NCBI GenBank assembly: GCA_023457235.1
Contig: JAEWMK010000094.1
Location: 1-9,013 of the forward strand
Reading direction: 5' to 3'
Length of the DNA: 9,013 bases
DNA from: Bacillota bacterium
GTDB taxonomy: Bacteria; Bacillota; Bacilli; Bacillales; Bacillaceae_J
The translations under genes and the position numbers were made by a program. The notes below the pieces were generated by a model that did no database searches, was not told the DNA's origin, and saw nothing but the letters and a program-made list of their open reading frames with translations. This document shows positions 5,587-9,013 of this stretch, piece by piece (the first letter of the stretch is position 1; each line of letters begins with the position of its first letter).

Positions 5587-7575
5587 ATGGCGGACAAAGA
5601 TCTTAATCAAAATCAACCCATGTCAGAAGAAGAAATTCAACAGATTTTAAGCAAGTATGACAAAGAACAAAGCTTTCGAAACTATACAGGCTTTTTAAAA
5701 TGGCTTGTCACCATAGGAGCTATCTCATTTTCAGGATTCCAGCTCTACACTGCAATATTTGGAAATTTGGCCTCACAGCTCCAAAGATCTGTTCACTTAA
5801 CATTCGCATTAGGTTTGATCTTTCTTCTCTATCCAATTTCAAATAAAGCAAAGAAAAACCGTTTACCATTTTATGACGCTATTTTAGCTATTGTAAGTAT
5901 TTTTGTAGGAATGTATTGGACAATTGAGTATGAAGCTCTTATCAATCGTGCCGGAATGTACAATAATCTCGATTTTATCGTAGGGGCTTTAGCAATATTA
6001 TTAGTGCTGGAAGCAGCTCGACGCGTTGTAGGATTTCCAATCACAATTATTGCAGTTGGATTTCTTCTTTACGCTTTATTTGGTCGATATATGCCAGGAT
6101 TTCTTGAACATCGAGGCGTAAGCCTTGAACGTTTAGTTAGCCATATGTATTATACACTTGATGGTATCTTAGGTACCCCTCTTTCGGTTTCGGCTACATT
6201 TATATTCCTGTTCCTATTGTTTGGGGCTTTTCTAGAGAAATCAGGTGTTGGTCAATATTTTAATGATCTTGCCTTGCTTATTGCCGGTAGATCAACAGGT
6301 GGACCTGCTAAAGTAGCAGTTTTCTCAAGTGCCCTGCAGGGAACTATCAGCGGAAGCTCAGTTGCTAACGTTGTTACGTCAGGATCATTTACGATTCCAA
6401 TGATGAAAAAGACAGGCTATCGTCCAGAGTTTGCTGGGGCCGTTGAGGCTGCTGCATCAACCGGTGGACAGCTTATGCCACCAATCATGGGAGCTGCTGC
6501 CTTCCTAATGGCGGAATTTACAGGTATCCCATATTGGGACATCGCAAAAGCTGCTGCTGTACCTGCCCTTTTATATTTTGCAGGTATTTGGATCATGGTA
6601 CATTTAGAAGCAAAACGAACTGGACTTAGAGGATTAACAAAAGAAGAGTTACCAGACAAAAAAGAAGTTCTGTCAAAGCTTTATTTATTACTTCCAATTG
6701 TTATTATTATTGCACTAATGTCAACTGGTTTTTCACCAGTACGATCTGCATTACTAGGGATTCTATCCGTTATAGTTGTTGCAGCATTCCGTAAAGATAC
6801 TAGAATGTCAATAAAGGATATTTTTCAAGCACTTGAAAACGGGGCAAGGACTGCTCTAGGTGTAGCAGCAGCTACTGCAGCTGCAGGTATTATCGTGGGT
6901 GTTGTAACCTTAACAGGTCTTGGACTTAAATTTGCAAACGGATTAATTGATCTATCAGGTGGAGTTCTAATCCTTACATTAATCTTCACGATGATCGCAT
7001 CGCTAATACTAGGAATGGGTTCCCCTACTACAGCGAACTATATCATTACATCAACAATGGCTGCACCAGCTATTATTCTATTATTATCTGATCCAGGAGC
7101 ATCTGAAATTCCTGCGTCGGTGTTGTTATCAGCTCATATGTTTGCTTTCTATTTTGGAATCATTGCAGATATTACACCGCCTGTTGCCCTGGCCGCCTTT
7201 GCCGCCACGGGAATATCGGGGGGAAATCCGATACGTACTGGTTTCGAAGCGTCAAGGCTTGCGATAGCAGCATTCTTAATTCCATATATATTCGTGTTCT
7301 CACCTGCCCTATTCCTAATGGATACAACGGCTTTTGAGGCAATAACGGTAATTGCCACGTCCCTGATCGGTATGACTGCATTGGGTTCCGGATTTATGGG
7401 ATACTTAGTGACTAAAATGAACATCTTTGAACGGCTTCTTGGTATTGCAGGGGGACTACTCCTTGTTGATCCAGGTGGTTTTACAGATATGCTTGGTTTA
7501 GGAATACTTGCTGTCCTAGTAGTAAGCCAAATAATGAAAACAAAAAAACATGGACCTAAGGCTGCTAATGCTTAA
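5587..7575 (+). CDS. TRAP transporter fused permease (DctQM, TAXI-associated)
   Basis: A 662-residue integral membrane protein that uses an ion gradient to import the ligand delivered by the TAXI lipoprotein. After a hydrophilic N-terminus (1-35), residues about 36-170 form the small DctQ-like part. Residues about 200-620 form the large DctM-like part, with conserved blocks GTISGSSVANVVTSGSFTIP (252-271), GMGSPTTANYIITS (476-489) and FYFGIIADITPPVALAAFAA (521-540). The C-terminus is short and basic (651-662). Fusion of the two membrane subunits in one chain is normal for TAXI systems, and the length fits. The ATG is preceded by TAGGAGG (5574-5580) with 6 nt spacing. It lies 91 bp after the binding-protein stop across an intercistronic hairpin, is cotranscribed with it, and ends at a strong terminator. 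Confidence 0.94.
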   Translation: MADKDLNQNQPMSEEEIQQILSKYDKEQSFRNYTGFLKWLVTIGAISFSGFQLYTAIFGNLASQLQRSVHLTFALGLIFLLYPISNKAKKNRLPFYDAILAIVSIFVGMYWTIEYEALINRAGMYNNLDFIVGALAILLVLEAARRVVGFPITIIAVGFLLYALFGRYMPGFLEHRGVSLERLVSHMYYTLDGILGTPLSVSATFIFLFLLFGAFLEKSGVGQYFNDLALLIAGRSTGGPAKVAVFSSALQGTISGSSVANVVTSGSFTIPMMKKTGYRPEFAGAVEAAASTGGQLMPPIMGAAAFLMAEFTGIPYWDIAKAAAVPALLYFAGIWIMVHLEAKRTGLRGLTKEELPDKKEVLSKLYLLLPIVIIIALMSTGFSPVRSALLGILSVIVVAAFRKDTRMSIKDIFQALENGARTALGVAAATAAAGIIVGVVTLTGLGLKFANGLIDLSGGVLILTLIFTMIASLILGMGSPTTANYIITSTMAAPAIILLLSDPGASEIPASVLLSAHMFAFYFGIIADITPPVALAAFAATGISGGNPIRTGFEASRLAIAAFLIPYIFVFSPALFLMDTTAFEAITVIATSLIGMTALGSGFMGYLVTKMNIFERLLGIAGGLLLVDPGGFTDMLGLGILAVLVVSQIMKTKKHGPKAANA

Positions 7576-7581
7576 GTTCTC

Positions 7582-7618
7582 AAAAAAAGCTTGAAGAATG
7601 AATCTTCAAGCTTTTTTG
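7582..7618. terminator. Bidirectional terminator between permease and small-protein gene
   Basis: The arms GCTTGAAGA (7589-7597) and TCTTCAAGC (7603-7611) enclose an ATGAA loop, with an A tract before and a T tract after. T tracts therefore follow the stem on both strands. It sits between two convergent genes (plus-strand permease stop at 7575, minus-strand stop at 7623). Confidence 0.9.
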
Positions 7619-7622
7619 TTAT

Positions 7623-7769
7623 CTATTGACCCTGTCCCGAACGTCCAGCAGGACTACCCATTCTGATATGGTCACCTCTAAAATTATTTTCCCTTGCCTT
7701 TTGAACCTTGTCATTTACCAATGCCTTTTGATCAACAATATTTGAAGTTTTTTCATTTCTTTTTACCAT
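7623..7769 (-). CDS. Small basic hypothetical protein, possibly spore-associated
   Basis: A 48-residue protein that I do not recognise. It has ten Lys/Arg against five Asp/Glu, nine Asn/Gln, no Cys, Trp or Tyr, and a flexible tail GSPAGRSGQGQ. There is no signal peptide or membrane segment. The ATG at 7769 follows GGAGG with 8 nt spacing, which is the main evidence that it is real; an upstream in-frame ATG at 7841 lacks such a site. It has its own promoter candidate of sigma-G type and shares a bidirectional terminator with the permease. Size, composition and promoter type recall the many minor small acid-soluble spore proteins of Bacillaceae, but no family motif was identified, so the spore link is inference. 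Confidence 0.65.
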   Translation of the reverse strand: MVKRNEKTSNIVDQKALVNDKVQKARENNFRGDHIRMGSPAGRSGQGQ

Positions 7770-7813
7770 AAGAGAAACCTCCGTTTGAATTAAACGTTTA
7801 TTTAAATCGATAC

Positions 7814-7843
7814 TATTTTGCGAAAAAATGCTCAGAAACATTC
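7814..7843 (-). promoter_or_regulatory. Possible sigma-G/F-type promoter of the small-protein gene
   Basis: On the minus strand, GAATG (7839-7843) matches the forespore -35 pattern GNATR. CAAAATA (7814-7820) matches the sigma-G -10 CATNNTA except for one base, with an 18 bp spacer. It lies about 45 bp before the start codon. I found no equally good sigma-A pair in this stretch, but such short degenerate motifs occur by chance. Confidence 0.3.
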
Positions 7844-7878
7844 ATAAATATATTAGTTGGAATGAATTGCTTTAATTA

Positions 7879-7906
7879 TTGCACTTAAGGGCAAATTAAC
7901 TATAGA
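7879..7906 (+). promoter_or_regulatory. Candidate sigma-A promoter of corA
   Basis: TTGCAC (7879-7884), 16 bp, then TATAGA (7901-7906), about 35 bp before the corA start codon. Both hexamers are imperfect. The leader would be short, so no Mg-responsive M-box riboswitch fits here. Confidence 0.4.
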
Positions 7907-7940
7907 TGATAAAAGAAAAATACAATGCAGGGAGTATGGA

Positions 7941-8888
7941 ATGATACAAGTAATTGCAGTTACACATGACTCTAAAAAGGTAATTCATAAAAAACTCGAT
8001 GAGTTGGATATATCATTATTTAAATGGTGTTGGATCGACTTCAATATGCCAACTCATGAAGAAATAGATCAGTTGAGCAGTTATTTTCACTTTCATCCCT
8101 TGGCGATTGAGGATTGTGTACATCGATTACAACGTCCTAAGCTTGATTATTACGATGACTTCACATTTTTTGTAACCCATGTTATTAACCCGGATGATTT
8201 CACAAAAGAGGAAATTAACTTTTTTGTCGGCAGTAACTTTGTAGTATCTTTTCATTATCAAAACTTTAATCAGATTAACCAAGTATGGAATAGACTTATT
8301 TCCACAGACATTATGAAAGATTGGGATCAATACCACTGTTTTTATGAAGTACTGGATAAAATTGTTGATCAATACTTTCCAATCATTTATAAGATTGAGG
8401 ACGTTTTAAATGAAATTGAAGATAATACAAGTGGAAAATCGATGGATGTATTGTTGGATGAGCTTTTTGATATCCGCCATCAATTATTAACATTAAGGCA
8501 TACTGTGAATCCAATGCGAGATTTGTTATATCGAATGCTTAACTCACAGCATTTAGAAGGAATTAAAAGAAAGGTCCCCTACTTTTCTGATATTTATGAC
8601 CATTTATTAAAGTTGTCTGAGATGGTGGATTCAAACCGTGAAATTACAATGGACATTCGGGACAGTTATATTTCCGTGAACTCGCACCAAGCAAATCAGG
8701 TTATGAAAATCCTTACTATTATTACTTCTATTTTTGCACCTCTAACCTTTATTGCAGGTATATATGGAATGAATTTTGAATACATGCCAGAGCTGGTCTG
8801 GAAATATGGATACTTTTTATCTTTGGGGTTGATGGGTGTCATTGCGATTTTAATGTTTATTTGGTTTAAAAGGAAAGGATGGTTTTGA
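7941..8888 (+). CDS. corA: CorA-family divalent metal (Mg/Co) transporter
   Basis: A 315-residue member of the CorA channel family, which forms pentamers in the cytoplasmic membrane for Mg2+ (and Co2+/Ni2+) movement. The N-terminal cytoplasmic domain (about 1-245) includes the family block HPLAIEDC (52-59) and a long helical region rich in charged residues. The signature YGMNF (275-279) ends the first membrane helix (about 257-275), the acidic/aromatic periplasmic loop follows (EYMPELVW, 280-287), and a second helix (about 289-309) leads to the basic C-terminus KRKGWF. The length is normal and all landmarks are intact. The start is supported by AGGGAG about 6 nt upstream. The gene stands alone, convergent with an rRNA operon across a shared terminator. 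Whether it imports Mg2+ or exports metal cannot be told from sequence. Confidence 0.93.
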   Translation: MIQVIAVTHDSKKVIHKKLDELDISLFKWCWIDFNMPTHEEIDQLSSYFHFHPLAIEDCVHRLQRPKLDYYDDFTFFVTHVINPDDFTKEEINFFVGSNFVVSFHYQNFNQINQVWNRLISTDIMKDWDQYHCFYEVLDKIVDQYFPIIYKIEDVLNEIEDNTSGKSMDVLLDELFDIRHQLLTLRHTVNPMRDLLYRMLNSQHLEGIKRKVPYFSDIYDHLLKLSEMVDSNREITMDIRDSYISVNSHQANQVMKILTIITSIFAPLTFIAGIYGMNFEYMPELVWKYGYFLSLGLMGVIAILMFIWFKRKGWF

Positions 8889-8897
8889 TTGCATAAT

Positions 8898-8925
8898 AAA
8901 AGAGCAGAATCTCTTCTGCTCTTTT
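8898..8925. terminator. Bidirectional terminator between corA and the rRNA operon
   Basis: The 12 bp arms AAAAGAGCAGAA (8898-8909) and TTCTGCTCTTTT (8914-8925) enclose a TCTC loop. T residues follow on the plus strand (to 8925) and, read on the minus strand, TTTTATTATG follows the stem. It ends corA transcription from one side and the rrn operon from the other. Confidence 0.9.
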
Positions 8926-8930
8926 TGTTT

Positions 8931-9013
8931 GCTTGGCAACGTCCTACTCTCACAGGGGGACAGCCCCCAACTACCATCGGCGCTGAAGAGCTTAACTTCC
9001 GTGTTCGGAATGG
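8931..9013 (-). rRNA. rrf: 5S ribosomal RNA (3' part, 5' end off window)
   Basis: Read on the minus strand, this segment carries the highly conserved CCGAACACGGAAGTTAAGC and CTCTTCAGCGCCGATGGTAG stretches, the GGGGG...CCCCC arm, GAGAGTAGGACG, and ends GCCAAGC, the usual 3' end of Bacillus 5S rRNA. About 83 of roughly 116 nt are present. It is the last gene of an rrn operon (16S and 23S expected further right) and is followed by the terminator at 8898-8925. Confidence 0.95.

Noticed and set aside
7149..7424. 91-codon minus-strand open frame inside the permease
   Set aside because: Antisense shadow of conserved membrane-domain coding sequence; no start signals and no independent evidence.
7770..7940. 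Mg2+ riboswitch (M-box) upstream of corA
   Set aside because: The interval is about 170 bp, mostly the divergent small-gene promoter, and holds no terminator hairpin or long structured leader on the corA strand.

Overview
The window looks like a chromosomal segment from an endospore-forming Bacillaceae species (Bacillus, Neobacillus or a relative). The DNA is AT-rich with strong AGGAGG-type ribosome binding sites and many intrinsic terminators. A 5S rRNA of Bacillus type closes the right end, and a Bacillus-type thiL closes the left end. The genus is an inference from gene families and style, not from a database match.

Left part (minus strand): a 3'-incomplete thiL (thiamine-monophosphate kinase), a short GC-rich repeat-like patch, a terminator, and a gene for a Cys/Met-metabolism PLP enzyme of the cystathionine gamma-synthase/lyase family. 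This enzyme gene has a recognisable sigma-A promoter and shares a short divergent intergenic region with the next operon.

Middle part (plus strand): a two-component system closely resembling B. subtilis GlnK-GlnL (YcbA-YcbB), ending in a terminator whose stem overlaps the stop codon. Next comes a separately promoted TAXI-type TRAP transporter: a lipoprotein substrate-binding protein, an intercistronic hairpin, and a fused small/large (DctQM) permease. The promoter of the binding-protein gene is preceded by three to four direct repeats of a TTTCTGT-type unit at about 10 bp spacing, very like the TTTTGT-N4-TTTTGT operator I recall for B. subtilis GlnL. A palindrome with a catabolite-responsive-element-like core lies just downstream of the -10. 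The simplest model is that the kinase/regulator pair activates the transporter, which probably takes up glutamate/glutamine or a related acid, with carbon-catabolite control on top. The substrate is inferred, not shown.

Right part: a bidirectional terminator, a 48-residue basic protein gene on the minus strand with a possible forespore-type promoter, a plus-strand CorA-family divalent-cation channel, a second bidirectional terminator, and the 3' part of a minus-strand 5S rRNA gene that ends an rrn operon lying off the right edge. The module from the PLP gene through corA therefore lies between an rrn operon and thiL, two loci that I recall as neighbours in B. subtilis.
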